A DNA stretch of 64,000 bases, taken from Brevibacterium sp. W7.2. Lineage in GTDB: Bacteria > Actinomycetota > Actinomycetes > Actinomycetales > Brevibacteriaceae. Under the pieces are notes generated by a model. That model did no database searches, was not told the origin of the DNA, and saw only the letters and a list, made by a program, of their open reading frames with translations. Location: the NCBI RefSeq assembly GCF_018137945.1, contig NZ_CP073089.1, positions 682,001 through 746,000 of the forward strand, read 5' to 3'. Of this stretch, positions 32,963-41,863 are shown piece by piece; the first letter of the stretch is position 1, and every line of letters begins with the position of its first letter. The position numbers and the translations under genes are program-made.

Positions 32963-34045
32963 ATGCGTACCAGAATCGCTGTTTCGGCGGCGCTCGGACT
33001 CGGGCTCGTGCTCAGTGCCGGCGCTCCTGCCATCTCGAGCAATCTGACTTCGACGAACTCCTCGTCCACCATGGCGGCCTCCGTCGTGCCCGGACAGGAA
33101 CTCGAACCCATCACCGACGGCAAGATCGAGAAGGGCGAGACCGCCTACGTCGACGTCACCGTCGCCACGCTGTGGAAGGACACGTCGTCCCCGCGCAAGG
33201 TCGACGAACCGGCGCTCGGCAAGCCCGTCGACCTCGACAAATGGAACGACAACCTCAAGGACACCGAGGTGCGCCGCGGTCTGACCGGCAAGACCGAGAC
33301 CCAGGCCGTCTACGGCTCGCCAGTCACCGTCCTCGACATCAAGGGCGACTGGGCGAAGGTCGCCGTCAACGACCAGTCCACCCCGAAGGACGACAAGGGC
33401 TACCCCGGCTGGCTGCCGACGACGCAGCTCGTCGAGAACGACCGCTTCGGTTCCCTGAAGAAGGACCAGCCGCGTGCTGTCGTCACCGCGAAGACGGCCG
33501 AGCTCGAAGGCATCGAGTTCACGAAGGACACGGGAGCCGACCCGAGCTTCAACGTCGAGCTTCCCCTCATCGCCCAGGACGTCGAGGACGTGCGCGTGGC
33601 GCTGCCCGGCGGCGGCGCAGCGTGGATCGACGTCAACGACGTCGCCGTCTACGAGGCAGGCGACAAGCCCGCCAAGCCCTCCGGCGACGACCTCGTCGAG
33701 ACCGCGAAGCAGTTCGACGGCCTCCGCTACCTGTGGGCCGGTGTCTCCGCCTACGGCTTCGACTGCTCAGGCTTCACCTACAGCATCTACCGCGCCCACG
33801 GCATCGCCATCCCGCGCGACTCCGGCGACCAGGCGAAGGTCGGCAAGGAGGTGTCGTCGAAGGACCTCAAGGCCGGCGACCTGCTCTTCTTCTCGACGAG
33901 CTCGGGCACCGTCCACCACGTCGGCATGTACATCGGCGACGGCAAGATGATCCACTCGCCCAACGCCTCGAAGACGGTCTACGTCGTCGACTGGAAGGAC
34001 TGGGACAAGGGCAACGAGTTCTCCGGAGCCCGCCGCATCATCTGA
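32963..34045 (+). CDS. Secreted NlpC/P60 peptidoglycan endopeptidase
   Basis: A 360-residue exported hydrolase. An N-terminal Sec signal (MRTRIAVSAALGLGLVLSAG) is followed by two SH3-like segments (AYVDVTVATLWKDTSS; RAVVTAKTAELEG) and a C-terminal NlpC/P60 domain. The catalytic triad is Cys268 in GFDCSGFTYS, His319 in VHHVGMYIG and His331 in MIHSPNAS. The domain layout resembles Bacillus YkfC, which cleaves gamma-D-Glu-diamino acid bonds in murein peptides. ATG 32963 is preceded by a weak GAAAGAGAA, and codons upstream are not signal-like. A perfect palindrome overlaps its promoter. It may supply peptides to the transporter at 14-20 kb (inference). Confidence 0.9.
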   Translation: MRTRIAVSAALGLGLVLSAGAPAISSNLTSTNSSSTMAASVVPGQELEPITDGKIEKGETAYVDVTVATLWKDTSSPRKVDEPALGKPVDLDKWNDNLKDTEVRRGLTGKTETQAVYGSPVTVLDIKGDWAKVAVNDQSTPKDDKGYPGWLPTTQLVENDRFGSLKKDQPRAVVTAKTAELEGIEFTKDTGADPSFNVELPLIAQDVEDVRVALPGGGAAWIDVNDVAVYEAGDKPAKPSGDDLVETAKQFDGLRYLWAGVSAYGFDCSGFTYSIYRAHGIAIPRDSGDQAKVGKEVSSKDLKAGDLLFFSTSSGTVHHVGMYIGDGKMIHSPNASKTVYVVDWKDWDKGNEFSGARRII

Positions 34046-34069
34046 TGCGCATCCGTTCGTTCCCGCGCT

Positions 34070-34102
34070 GAAGCCGGTCGCAGTCATCCTGCGGCCGGCT
34101 TC
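34070..34102 (+). terminator. Hairpin after the NlpC/P60 gene
   Basis: GAAGCCGGTCGCAG (34070-34083) pairs with CTGCGGCCGGCTTC (34089-34102) at 13 of 14 positions with a 5-nt loop. It lies between convergent genes. The following stretch to 34264 has only degenerate repeats with CCGAGGTGG. Confidence 0.7.
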
Positions 34103-34264
34103 CGGCATTCGATGGGAGTGCTAGTCCGCCGCCGAGGTGGTGGCGAGTCCGCTGCGGAGGGTCCAGGCGGCCGGTTTGGTCGCGAGTCCGCCGAGGTGGT
34201 GGGCAGTTCTCCGAGGTGGGGGCCAGTTCGCAGTCCAGGTCGGTCTGGCCGCTCGACTGTGAGC

Positions 34265-37200
34265 TCAGTGCCGCGAGGTCTGGCGGGACTTGAGGAAGAT
34301 CGCCCGGGCGAGGTCGTCGCGCCGCTCGATGAGGAGACGCCGCAGGGCTGCCGGCGCATCGGCGTTCTCCTCGAGCCACGCGTCGGTCCGCTCGACGACG
34401 CCCTCTTCGTCATCCGACCACCGCGGGTAGAGCCCGAGCACGAGCCGCCGCGCGATCTCGATCGAATTGTCCGCCCAGAATCCGCGCAGCCGCTCGAAGT
34501 ACTCGTCGACGTAGACCTCGGTGATCGGCAGCGCCGAGGGGGCGACGAATCCGGAGATGATCGCCGAGAGCACATCGTTGCTCAGCTGGGCCGCATCGAG
34601 GATCGCCTCCCATGCGCGCATCTTGACGATCGGCAGAGGCAGAGCCGCACTCGCGGTCTCGGCGCGCAGTCGACCCGAGGAACTCTGGTCGAGGTGGGTC
34701 TCGCGGGCGATGTCCGTCTGGTCCGCCCACCCGAGGCTGACAAGAGCGGTGAGCGCGTTCCACCGCAGGGCATGATCGTTGATGAGCCCCCGGAACGGCA
34801 GCGAGGCGGCCGCATGCTCCGCGGGACCGCTCGCCCCAGCCCGTGCAGAAGTACGTCGCGAGGCAGGGGCCGACCCGGAGTCCGCACCCTTGCCGGCTGC
34901 CGCTGCGCGGTCGACGCGAGAGCCTTCAGCACTGGCGTCGGACGCGGCATCGGTGCCGGACTCAGCATTCGCACCGGATGCAGTATCGGCCTCAGCCGCG
35001 GGCGGCGTCTCCGGGGAAGCCTCCTCGGCGACCTCGGGGCTCATGCTGTCGATCTCCTCGCCCACCGGCACCGAGAGCACCTGCGTGGCGAACGCGCGAC
35101 CCATGGCGATCGACGGGTTGGCCTCGATGCAGCGCGCTGTGCGGGCAGTCAGCGAGAGGACGAGGTTCGCGAGATGCAGCTGCGCATCCGACCCCGACTT
35201 CGCCGTCGCGAGCGCATCGAGGGCCGCTCCGAGGAGCCCGGAGATCGCCGTCTCGAAATTGCGTTCGGCCACCCACTGATCGAGACAGAGCAGAGCCGTC
35301 TGACTCAGACCGGCCATGATGCCCGGATTGCTCTCCTTGCCGAGGCTGCGCGCATACGCCGTGAGATACCTCTGCACGGGCAGCAGCCCGTCGCGCACCG
35401 CATTGTCGAGAGCCGACCACACGAGCGCCCGCGACAGCGGATCCTTGATCCGCGACACCGCGGTCACCGCCGTCTCCGTCGACGCTTCGTCGAGGCGCAC
35501 CCGCGCATAGTCGTGGTCGCCGTAGTTGAGGAGGGCGATGTCACCGCGCGTGCGACCGATGAGCTGCTCCACCTCGGCGGACTCCTCATCGAAGTCGAAG
35601 ACCACCGAATCGAGCGGGACGATGTCGCGCCCGGCTCGGCCGAGAGTCGCGATCTCGAGAGTGTGCGGCCGCAGCAGCTTCGCGCCCTCTGCCGAATCCG
35701 ACTGCGAGATCCGCGCTCCCGTGATGCTCGCCCGCGCAGCATCGCGCGCGGCCCCGGCGCCCCGCGATGACGCGGCGCTCCGTCCGGAGGCACCATCCTG
35801 CGACGACCCGGCACCGCCAGCCGACCCAGCACCGCCCGGTGACCCGGCACCGCCAGCCGACCCGGCATCGCCGGTCGACCCAGCATCGTCCCCCGTCGTC
35901 AGGGCGAGCGAGAGCTCCGAGACCCCCGAGGTTCCCAGCCACGCGTCCGCCCAGCCGGCGATGTCCCGCTCGGGAGCCGCCTCGGCGAGGCATTCGAGGA
36001 AGTCCGCCAGCTCCGTGTTCCCGAACGCGAAGCGCTTGAAGTAGAGTCGGGACCCGGTGAAGAACGCCTCCCGCCCGACGTACGCGACGAGCTGCTTGAG
36101 CACCGAGGCGCCCTTGGCGTACGTGATGCCGTCGAAGTTGAGCTTCGCCGCCTCGACGTCGGGGATGTCGGCGACGATCGGATGCGTCGTCGGGTAGAGG
36201 TCCTGCATGTACGCCCACGCTTTGCGGCGCAGCGCAAACGTCACCCAGCCGTCGGTGAACCGCGTCGCCTCGGCGAGCGCCAGCCCGCCCATGTAATCGG
36301 CGAACGACTCCTTGAGCCACAGGTCGTCCCACCACTTCATCGTCACGAGATCGCCGAACCACATGTGCGCCATCTCGTGGAGGATGACGTTCGCGCGCGA
36401 CTCGTACATCGCGTCGGTGACCTTGTCGCGGAAGATCATCGCGTCCGTGAAGGTGACGAGGCCGGGATTCTCCATCGCGCCGAGGTTGTACTCGGGAACG
36501 AAGATCTGATCGTACTTGCCCCACGGGTAGGGGTAGTCGAACTCGGCGCTGAAGAAGTCGAGACCGGCCTTCGTGATCCCGAGGATGTCGGAGGCATCGA
36601 GATGATCGACGAGGGAGGCCCGCGTCCAGACGCCGAGGTCGACCGTCTCCTTCGTCACCGGGTCCGTCCATGTGTCCGTCGCCCCCTCATAGGGGCCTGC
36701 GGTGATGCACGTGATGTAGCTCGACTGCTTGAGCGTCGGCGCGAAGTAATGGGTCACGGCATCGTCGCCGGTGGCCTCACGGCTCGTCTCCGCCTGATTC
36801 GACAGCACCTGGAACGCCTCGGGGGCGGTGACGCTGAAGACGAACTTCGCCTTGAGATCGGGCTGGTCGAAGTTCGCGAACACCCGCCGGGCATCGGTCG
36901 GTTCGAACTGTGAGTAGAGGTAGACCTTGCCGTCGGCGGCGTCGGTGAACCGGTGCAGACCCTCACCCGAGGTCGAATACCGCGCCCTGGCCTCAACGGT
37001 CAGCATGTTCTTCCCCTCACGGACGGGAAACGTGATGCGGGCACCGTCGAACACCTCGGCGGGGGAGAGGTCCTCCCCATTGATCTGGACGAGGGAGACG
37101 GAGTCGGCGATGAGGTCGATGAAGGTCTGGGCGTCGGCGCGAGCCTTGAACTCGACGACGGTGCGGGAGAGGAACGTATCAGCATCGGACTCGGCATTGC

Positions 37201-37285
37201 TCACATCGAGATGGACGGTGTAAGTCTTGACCTTGAGCAGATGAGATCGGCTCTGCGCTTCGTCTCGGGTCAGGTTCGTCGTCAT
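34265..37285 (-). CDS. pepN: Aminopeptidase N (M1 family)
   Basis: A 1006-residue cytosolic zinc aminopeptidase. The substrate-anchoring GAMEN (269-273) and zinc site HEMAH (303-307) with Glu326 are intact; Tyr in ITYAKGASVL completes the site. Family members in actinobacteria are about 850 residues. The extra length comes from two in-frame insertions: about 463-520, rich in Gly-Ala-Ser (GSAGGAGSPGGAG-like repeats), and about 745-835, rich in Ala/Ser/Glu. Both lie at domain junctions, one before the beta domain and one in the ERAP1-like C-terminal domain. GAGGAGG lies before the ATG. The enzyme completes breakdown of short peptides. Confidence 0.93.
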   Translation of the reverse strand: MTTNLTRDEAQSRSHLLKVKTYTVHLDVSNAESDADTFLSRTVVEFKARADAQTFIDLIADSVSLVQINGEDLSPAEVFDGARITFPVREGKNMLTVEARARYSTSGEGLHRFTDAADGKVYLYSQFEPTDARRVFANFDQPDLKAKFVFSVTAPEAFQVLSNQAETSREATGDDAVTHYFAPTLKQSSYITCITAGPYEGATDTWTDPVTKETVDLGVWTRASLVDHLDASDILGITKAGLDFFSAEFDYPYPWGKYDQIFVPEYNLGAMENPGLVTFTDAMIFRDKVTDAMYESRANVILHEMAHMWFGDLVTMKWWDDLWLKESFADYMGGLALAEATRFTDGWVTFALRRKAWAYMQDLYPTTHPIVADIPDVEAAKLNFDGITYAKGASVLKQLVAYVGREAFFTGSRLYFKRFAFGNTELADFLECLAEAAPERDIAGWADAWLGTSGVSELSLALTTGDDAGSTGDAGSAGGAGSPGGAGSAGGAGSSQDGASGRSAASSRGAGAARDAARASITGARISQSDSAEGAKLLRPHTLEIATLGRAGRDIVPLDSVVFDFDEESAEVEQLIGRTRGDIALLNYGDHDYARVRLDEASTETAVTAVSRIKDPLSRALVWSALDNAVRDGLLPVQRYLTAYARSLGKESNPGIMAGLSQTALLCLDQWVAERNFETAISGLLGAALDALATAKSGSDAQLHLANLVLSLTARTARCIEANPSIAMGRAFATQVLSVPVGEEIDSMSPEVAEEASPETPPAAEADTASGANAESGTDAASDASAEGSRVDRAAAAGKGADSGSAPASRRTSARAGASGPAEHAAASLPFRGLINDHALRWNALTALVSLGWADQTDIARETHLDQSSSGRLRAETASAALPLPIVKMRAWEAILDAAQLSNDVLSAIISGFVAPSALPITEVYVDEYFERLRGFWADNSIEIARRLVLGLYPRWSDDEEGVVERTDAWLEENADAPAALRRLLIERRDDLARAIFLKSRQTSRH

Positions 37286-37370
37286 TCTTCAGCCTCCTCG
37301 GCGCACCGACATTAGCATGTCACAATTCCGGTAATCTGAGTACAGCGAGCGCGGGAGGGGGTCGGAAAGC

Positions 37371-38513
37371 ATGGCGAAAGTCGAGGTCAGCGGGCTGGCC
37401 AAGCGAGGGTTCAACATCATCGCCCACCGTCTGCGCATGGGATTCAAACGCGTCGGCGCGAACTTCGGACAGCTCATCCAGATCCCCATCGCCGCGACCG
37501 CCGCGTACGCGTTCTGCGTCTACGTCCTCGGCCATCCCTACCCGTTCCTCGCCGCCGTCGCCGCGGCCGTGGGCATCGGCCCCGTCGCCGACCGTCGCCT
37601 GCGCCGGTCGCTGGAGATCGGCTTCGGCGCGACCTTCGGGGTGCTCGTCGGCGAGGTGCTCGTCAACATCTACGGCTCCGGCATCTGGCAGCTCGCCCTC
37701 ACCCTCATCATCGGCCTCGTCATCGGCACGGTCCTCAATTCCGGGGGCATCTTCATCACGCAGATCGCCGTCCAGTCCGTCTACGTCGTCGTCGTTCCCG
37801 CGACCGCGACGACCCTGCCGTTCCCGCGCACCCTCGACGCCCTCGTCGGCTCGCTCTTCGCGATCATCCTCGCCCTCATCATGCCCCGCGACGCCCGCAA
37901 GGTCCCGCGGGCACTCGCGGCGAACCTCCTCGACGAGGTGAGCAGTGTGCTGACGATGATGTCGCGGGCGCTGCGGGACGCCGACACCGAACTCGCGATG
38001 CGGGCGCTCACCCGTGCCCGCGAGACCCAGGACATCATCGATTCGTGGGGGTCGTCGCTCCAGGTGTCGAAGGAGGCCGCGAAGATCAATGCGCGCGGCC
38101 GCCGCCATGCCGCCGAGGTGACCCGTCTCTCCCGTGCCCACACCTACTCCGACCGGGCGATGCGCACGATCCGCGTCATCGCGCGCAGGGTCGTCGGCAT
38201 CACCGAGCTCGGAGTGAAGAAGCCGATCATCGCCGACTACGTCGAATCCCTGGCCGACGGAGCGAAGAAACTCGAGATCGCGCTGCGGCGGGGCACCGAC
38301 CGCTCCCTCGCCGAGGTGGCCCTGTCCGAGGCCGCAGGCGAACTCGATCCGCGGGCGGAGAAGAGCTGGGACATCCACGACGAATCCCTCGTCCTGCTCC
38401 TGCGGCCCGTGGCCGCCGATCTCCTTCAGGCGGCCGGTCTGACGAACGACGCCGCCCATGACCGCCTGCCCTCCCTCGCTGAGGACAACGCCGACGGCCC
38501 GCCCGTGGAGTGA
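37371..38513 (+). CDS. FUSC/aromatic-acid-exporter-like membrane protein
   Basis: A 380-residue protein. The N-terminal half has four to six membrane helices (IPIAATAAYAFCVYVLG; PFLAAVAAAVGIGP; LALTLIIGLVIGTVL; LVGSLFAIILALIMP) as in the ArAE/FUSC family, and the C-terminal half is soluble and helical. The RRSLEIGFGATFGVLVGE segment is characteristic. These proteins are thought to export small aromatic acids or lipids, but function here is unknown. ATG 37371 follows GGAAAG. It is divergent from pepN with only 85 bp between. Confidence 0.82.
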   Translation: MAKVEVSGLAKRGFNIIAHRLRMGFKRVGANFGQLIQIPIAATAAYAFCVYVLGHPYPFLAAVAAAVGIGPVADRRLRRSLEIGFGATFGVLVGEVLVNIYGSGIWQLALTLIIGLVIGTVLNSGGIFITQIAVQSVYVVVVPATATTLPFPRTLDALVGSLFAIILALIMPRDARKVPRALAANLLDEVSSVLTMMSRALRDADTELAMRALTRARETQDIIDSWGSSLQVSKEAAKINARGRRHAAEVTRLSRAHTYSDRAMRTIRVIARRVVGITELGVKKPIIADYVESLADGAKKLEIALRRGTDRSLAEVALSEAAGELDPRAEKSWDIHDESLVLLLRPVAADLLQAAGLTNDAAHDRLPSLAEDNADGPPVE

Positions 38514-38518
38514 CGAGT

Positions 38519-38590
38519 CTCGTCAGTTCTCGATGGGGGCGCCCGTCAGAGTTCGCCGAGGCAGTCGCCGGCTCTCGATGACAGTGCCCG
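38519..38590. repeat. Degenerate copies of the XRE-cupin gene 3' end
   Basis: CGTCAGTTCTCGATG occurs at 38520-38534 and again at 38589-38603, where it is the real stop region of the minus-strand gene. Partial copies (CTCTCGATGACAGTGCCC) lie between. The intergenic spacer therefore looks built from decayed duplications of the gene end. Confidence 0.65.
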
Positions 38591-39286
38591 TCAGTTCTCG
38601 ATGACGAAGATGCAGTTCGTGCCGGGTTCGAGCGCGGTGAACGTGTGCGGCTGATCGCCGGGATGGACGAGGTAGTCGCCGGCGACGAGTTCGTACGACT
38701 GACCGAGCGCCTCGATCCGAGCAGCCCCGCGACCGACGATGACGTGCTCGATCGTGCCCGCCGGATGCGGGTGGGAGTTGCGTGACTCGCCCGGTTCGGC
38801 AGCGATGAAGTAGATGTCGCGCCGCGCGGTCGGCGGGGATGTCGAGAGCAGCGTCGCGACGTAGTTCGCCGTCGTCGAGGGCAGGCTCGGCATGTCGCGG
38901 ACATGGTGGAGGGCGACCTCGTGCTGCGGGGGATCGAGCAGCCGGGAGAGCGGGATGTCGAGGGCGGCGGCCAGGGCCCACATCGTCTCGAGGCTCGGGT
39001 TGGCGGTGCCCGCCTCGAGGCCGGACATCGTCGACTTGCCGATGCCGGCGCGGCGCGCGACCTCCGAGAGGGAGAGGCCGGCGCGCTGGCGTTCGCGCCG
39101 CACCGCCGCAGCGACCTGGGCCCGCGGCGTCCGCGAGTCCTCCGGGACGACCTCACCGGGGGAGGAGTCGTCGGGGGATGAGTCGTCAGGGGCGGAACCA
39201 TCGGCGGCGGAGTCGGCGCCCTCGACGGTACGGTCGACGTCGTCGGCGTGGTCGGTGAGAGACGAATCATTCGAAGCTGCACTCAT
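38591..39286 (-). CDS. XRE-family regulator with C-terminal cupin domain
   Basis: A 231-residue regulator. The first about 45 residues are a Ser/Asp-rich tail (two PDDSS units), then a helix-turn-helix (LSEVARRAGIGKSTMSGLE) and a cupin effector domain (AEPGESRNSHPHPAGTIEHVIVG; YELVAGDYLVHPGDQPHTF). It is divergent from azlCD and probably controls it, since XRE-cupin/AzlCD pairs are common and handle amino-acid export. The shared intergenic region carries three inverted repeats. The ATG 39286 sits close to the divergent promoter; exact start is uncertain because the tail is not conserved-looking. Confidence 0.88.
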   Translation of the reverse strand: MSAASNDSSLTDHADDVDRTVEGADSAADGSAPDDSSPDDSSPGEVVPEDSRTPRAQVAAAVRRERQRAGLSLSEVARRAGIGKSTMSGLEAGTANPSLETMWALAAALDIPLSRLLDPPQHEVALHHVRDMPSLPSTTANYVATLLSTSPPTARRDIYFIAAEPGESRNSHPHPAGTIEHVIVGRGAARIEALGQSYELVAGDYLVHPGDQPHTFTALEPGTNCIFVIEN

Positions 39287-39305
39287 GCCACCATCATATA
39301 GTGGT

Positions 39306-39382
39306 GTTCGTCAGGCTGATACTTCGTTCGGGTTGACGAACGAACTGACCAGTGTGCACTATGGTGAACATGAGTTCACCAT
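39306..39382 (+). promoter_or_regulatory. Divergent XRE/azlC promoter with three inverted repeats
   Basis: Repeat 1: GTTCGTCA (39306-39313) / TGACGAAC (39334-39341). Repeat 2: TTCGTTC (39323-39329) / GAACGAA (39338-39344). Repeat 3: ATGGTGAAC (39361-39369) / GTTCACCAT (39374-39382), perfect with a 4-nt centre that contains the azlC ATG. The azlC promoter is TTGACG (39333-39338), 18 bp, CACTAT (39357-39362), then 7 nt to ATG 39370. Confidence 0.7.
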
Positions 39383-40122
39383 TCCGTACGATCGATCGCG
39401 TGCTTCCGGCGTCGACCTACCGCGCCGTCGCGATCATCACGGTGACGATCGTCGCCGTCGCCCTGTCCTACGGCGCGATCTCGGCGACCGCAGGATTCGC
39501 GTGGTGGCAGACGCTGCTGCTCGCGGCCTTCGCCCTCGGCGGGGCGGCCGAATTCACCTTCGTCGGCGTCATCGCCGCGGGCGGTGCCCCGGTGCTCGCC
39601 GTGCTCGCCGGTCTCCTCGTCAACTCGCGGAACTTCGCGTTCGGCATGGCCGTCGGTCCCTTCTTCCCGCAGGACTGGCGGGCGCTCATCGCCGCCCACT
39701 GGATCAACGACGAATCGACCGCGGTCGCCCGGACCGGTGTCGGCGACCGCCAGCGCTGGCACGCCTTCCTCCTCATGGGGGCGGCGATCGCGCTGATGTG
39801 GCCCTCCGGTGCCGTCGTCGGCCAATGGCTCGGCAGCGTCATCGACGCGGACATGCTCGGACTCGACGCCGCGTTCCCGATCATCCTCTTCTGCCTCATC
39901 CGCGGCGACCTGAAGAACCGGAAGACACTCTGCCTCACCTTGGCGGGCATCCTCGTCGCTGTGCTGCTCACGCCGATCCTGCCGCTCGGCCTCGGCGCGG
40001 TGACCTCCCTGTCGGTGTTCGCCGTCGTCGCCCTCGGCTGGCTGGTGCGCCGCGCAGCCCGCTCGCGGAAGATGGCCGGCACCCCGACCACGACCGCACC
40101 CGAAAGCGAGGCCACCCGATGA
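39370..40122 (+). CDS. azlC: AzlC-family branched-chain amino acid exporter, large subunit
   Basis: A 250-residue membrane protein with about six helices and AzlC hallmarks (AISATAGFAWWQTLLL; FAFGMAVGPFFP; AHWINDESTAVA). AzlC works with the small AzlD protein to export branched-chain amino acids or related compounds. ATG 39370 is chosen because the -10 box ends 7 nt before it and a perfect palindrome surrounds it; upstream ATGs would lie outside the transcript. The stop overlaps the azlD start (ATGA). Confidence 0.88.
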   Translation: MSSPFRTIDRVLPASTYRAVAIITVTIVAVALSYGAISATAGFAWWQTLLLAAFALGGAAEFTFVGVIAAGGAPVLAVLAGLLVNSRNFAFGMAVGPFFPQDWRALIAAHWINDESTAVARTGVGDRQRWHAFLLMGAAIALMWPSGAVVGQWLGSVIDADMLGLDAAFPIILFCLIRGDLKNRKTLCLTLAGILVAVLLTPILPLGLGAVTSLSVFAVVALGWLVRRAARSRKMAGTPTTTAPESEATR

Positions 40123-40664
40123 CCGCGACGTCCTTCCTCATCGCGCTCGCCGCGCTTGCCATCGGCACGTACGTCATGCGCTTCGCCGGGGTCAAGGTCG
40201 GGGCGGCCCTGGCCACCCGCGGCAAGCGCCGCGCCCTCGTCGCCGTCGGCACCGACCACGCCCCCGCCTCGGCGAGCGCAGCCACGACGGGCACGACCAC
40301 CTCGGCGAACAACACAACCACCCCGAACACATCCACCCAGGGCACAACTGCCTCGGCGAACACAAGCACGACCACCCCGGGCACACCCGCCTCGGCGAAC
40401 GCCCCGGACGCCACCGGCGCGGACGTCGTCCCCGACGCACCGACCTCCCGGGTGACGAAGTGGATGGACCGGGCCACCGTCGTCCTCATCGGCGCCGTCT
40501 TCGCGACGACGGCGATCTTCGACGGTCGCGAGCTCGCCGATCCGGCGCGTCTCATCGGCGTCGGCGTCGGTGTGCTCGCCGCGATCCTGCGGGTGCCGAT
40601 GCTCGTCTGCGTCGTCCTCGCCATGGGCGTGTGCGCGGGTCTGCGGGTCTCGGGCATCCTGTGA
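40119..40664 (+). CDS. azlD: AzlD-family transporter subunit with long central insertion
   Basis: A 181-residue protein. AzlD proteins are normally about 100-110 residues with four helices. Here the first helix (SFLIALAALAIGTYVMRFAG) is separated from the remaining helices (ATVVLIGAVFATTAIFDG; LAAILRVPMLVCVVLAMG) by an about 75-residue Thr/Ala/Asn/Ser-rich insert (about 48-115) that has no membrane character. It is translationally coupled to azlC by a 4-bp overlap. The insert follows a normal RGKRRALV loop, so it probably sits in a cytosolic or periplasmic loop without breaking the fold. Confidence 0.85.
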   Translation: MTATSFLIALAALAIGTYVMRFAGVKVGAALATRGKRRALVAVGTDHAPASASAATTGTTTSANNTTTPNTSTQGTTASANTSTTTPGTPASANAPDATGADVVPDAPTSRVTKWMDRATVVLIGAVFATTAIFDGRELADPARLIGVGVGVLAAILRVPMLVCVVLAMGVCAGLRVSGIL

Positions 40665-40696
40665 GTTGCCCCGATGCCGTCGCCACCGGCGGTTGC

Positions 40697-40709
40697 TACC
40701 CTGGTGGGC
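40697..40709 (+). promoter_or_regulatory. Leaderless promoter of the DUF2516 gene
   Basis: TACCCT (40697-40702) fits TANNNT and ends 7 nt before ATG 40710. No ribosome-binding site is present. Confidence 0.5.
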
Positions 40710-41021
40710 ATGGAACTCATTGCTGACTTTCAGCGCCTCGTCTTTCTCGCCCTCACGGTCGCTGCGTTCGGCGTCCAGCTGTGGGCGTTCGTCGATGCGC
40801 TCCGGTACAAGGATGAGAATTACCGGGCCGTGGACAAGCAGAGCAAGAAGTTCTGGGTGATCCTCCTCGGGGTCGGCCTCGCGCTCGCCCTCATCGCCCT
40901 GCCGCCGCTGGGCCAGAGCATCATCTTCCTCAACCTCCTCGCCCTCGTCGGCGCGATCGTCTACCTCACCGACGTGCGCCCGAAGATCAAGGCCGTCGAC
41001 CCGCGGAACCGGAACGCCTGA
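40710..41021 (+). CDS. DUF2516 family membrane protein
   Basis: A 103-residue protein with three hydrophobic segments (LVFLALTVAAFGVQLWAFV; WVILLGVGLALALIAL; IIFLNLLALVGAIVYLTDV). The motif DALRYKDENYRAVDKQSKKFW is characteristic of the actinobacterial DUF2516 family. Function is unknown. It starts a short + strand run with the hydrolase 7 bp downstream and mshA. Leaderless start supported by the -10 box 7 nt upstream. Confidence 0.85.
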   Translation: MELIADFQRLVFLALTVAAFGVQLWAFVDALRYKDENYRAVDKQSKKFWVILLGVGLALALIALPPLGQSIIFLNLLALVGAIVYLTDVRPKIKAVDPRNRNA

Positions 41022-41028
41022 CCCGCGC

Positions 41029-41853
41029 ATGAGCGACGCCAACCTCCCCGGTCCCGAGACCGGGTACATCTCGACGTTCGGCACCGGCGAGCCTCACACC
41101 CTCTTCAGCCACGGATTCGCCGGCGCGATCCGCGACACCCGCCCGTTCGGCACCGGCATCACGGGAACGAAGCACTTCCTCCACCTCTTCGGCCACGGCG
41201 GCCGACCCTCGCCCGGGCCCGGGTGGGACTACGCCCTCATCGCCGAGGCGCTCGCCGACGCTCTCACCGCGACCTCCGCGACGCGCGCCCTCGGCGTCTC
41301 GATGTCCGCCGGAGGTCTCCTCCGGCTGCTGAGCACCGGGCACCCGGCCGTCGCCGGGCTGGAGAAGGTCGCGCTCGTCCTGCCCGCATCGTTCGCCGGC
41401 TTCCCCGCCGAGGTGGCTCACGCCCACACCGCGTACCTCGAGTCCCTGCGCGATCTCGTCGCCGCCGGTGACGTCGACGGCATCACCGAGCTCATGCTCA
41501 CCCGCGAACCCGCCGAGGTGGCCGACCTCGTCCCGGCCCGCGCGTGGACGCGGGCGAAGGCGGAGAACCTCGTCCACACCGACATGTCCGACGGGCTCGG
41601 TCTCGCCCTCGAGATCGCCGCCGCCGGCGTCGGCGACCCCGCCGAGTTCGATGCCGGACTCACCCGGCTGCGCGAGTTCGCGGGCGAGGTGCTCGTCCTC
41701 ACCCATGAGGACGACCCCGCTCACCCCGTCTTCATCGCCGAGGAGATCGCCGCCGCCGTCCCCGGTTCACGCCTCGAGGTCCTGCCCGCCGGATCGATCC
41801 TGTGGCGCGGCCGCCATGAGGTCCGCCGAATCCTCAGCGAGTTCTTTGGCTAG
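41029..41853 (+). CDS. Alpha/beta-hydrolase fold protein
   Basis: A 274-residue soluble hydrolase. The oxyanion region is LFSHGFAG, the nucleophile elbow is LGVSMSAGGLLR (Ser in GxSxxG form GVSMSAGG), and a late His lies in GRHEVRRIL. A probable acid is in LTHEDDPAHP. Substrate is unknown. It begins 7 bp after the DUF2516 gene and ends 10 bp before the mshA start, and mshA's -10 box (TAGACT) lies across its last codons. Co-location with mycothiol synthesis is noted but no direct role is claimed. Confidence 0.82.
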   Translation: MSDANLPGPETGYISTFGTGEPHTLFSHGFAGAIRDTRPFGTGITGTKHFLHLFGHGGRPSPGPGWDYALIAEALADALTATSATRALGVSMSAGGLLRLLSTGHPAVAGLEKVALVLPASFAGFPAEVAHAHTAYLESLRDLVAAGDVDGITELMLTREPAEVADLVPARAWTRAKAENLVHTDMSDGLGLALEIAAAGVGDPAEFDAGLTRLREFAGEVLVLTHEDDPAHPVFIAEEIAAAVPGSRLEVLPAGSILWRGRHEVRRILSEFFG

Positions 41854-41863
41854 ACTGGCGACC
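41851..41863 (+). promoter_or_regulatory. Leaderless promoter of mshA
   Basis: TAGACT (41851-41856) overlaps the stop of the upstream hydrolase and ends 7 nt before GTG 41864. The same hexamer and spacing occur before cysS. Confidence 0.6.

Noticed and set aside
37320..38459. Minus-strand frame opposite the FUSC-like gene
   Set aside because: Antisense shadow with Asp/Gly/Arg-rich composition and no membrane helices; the plus-strand frame has clear family features.
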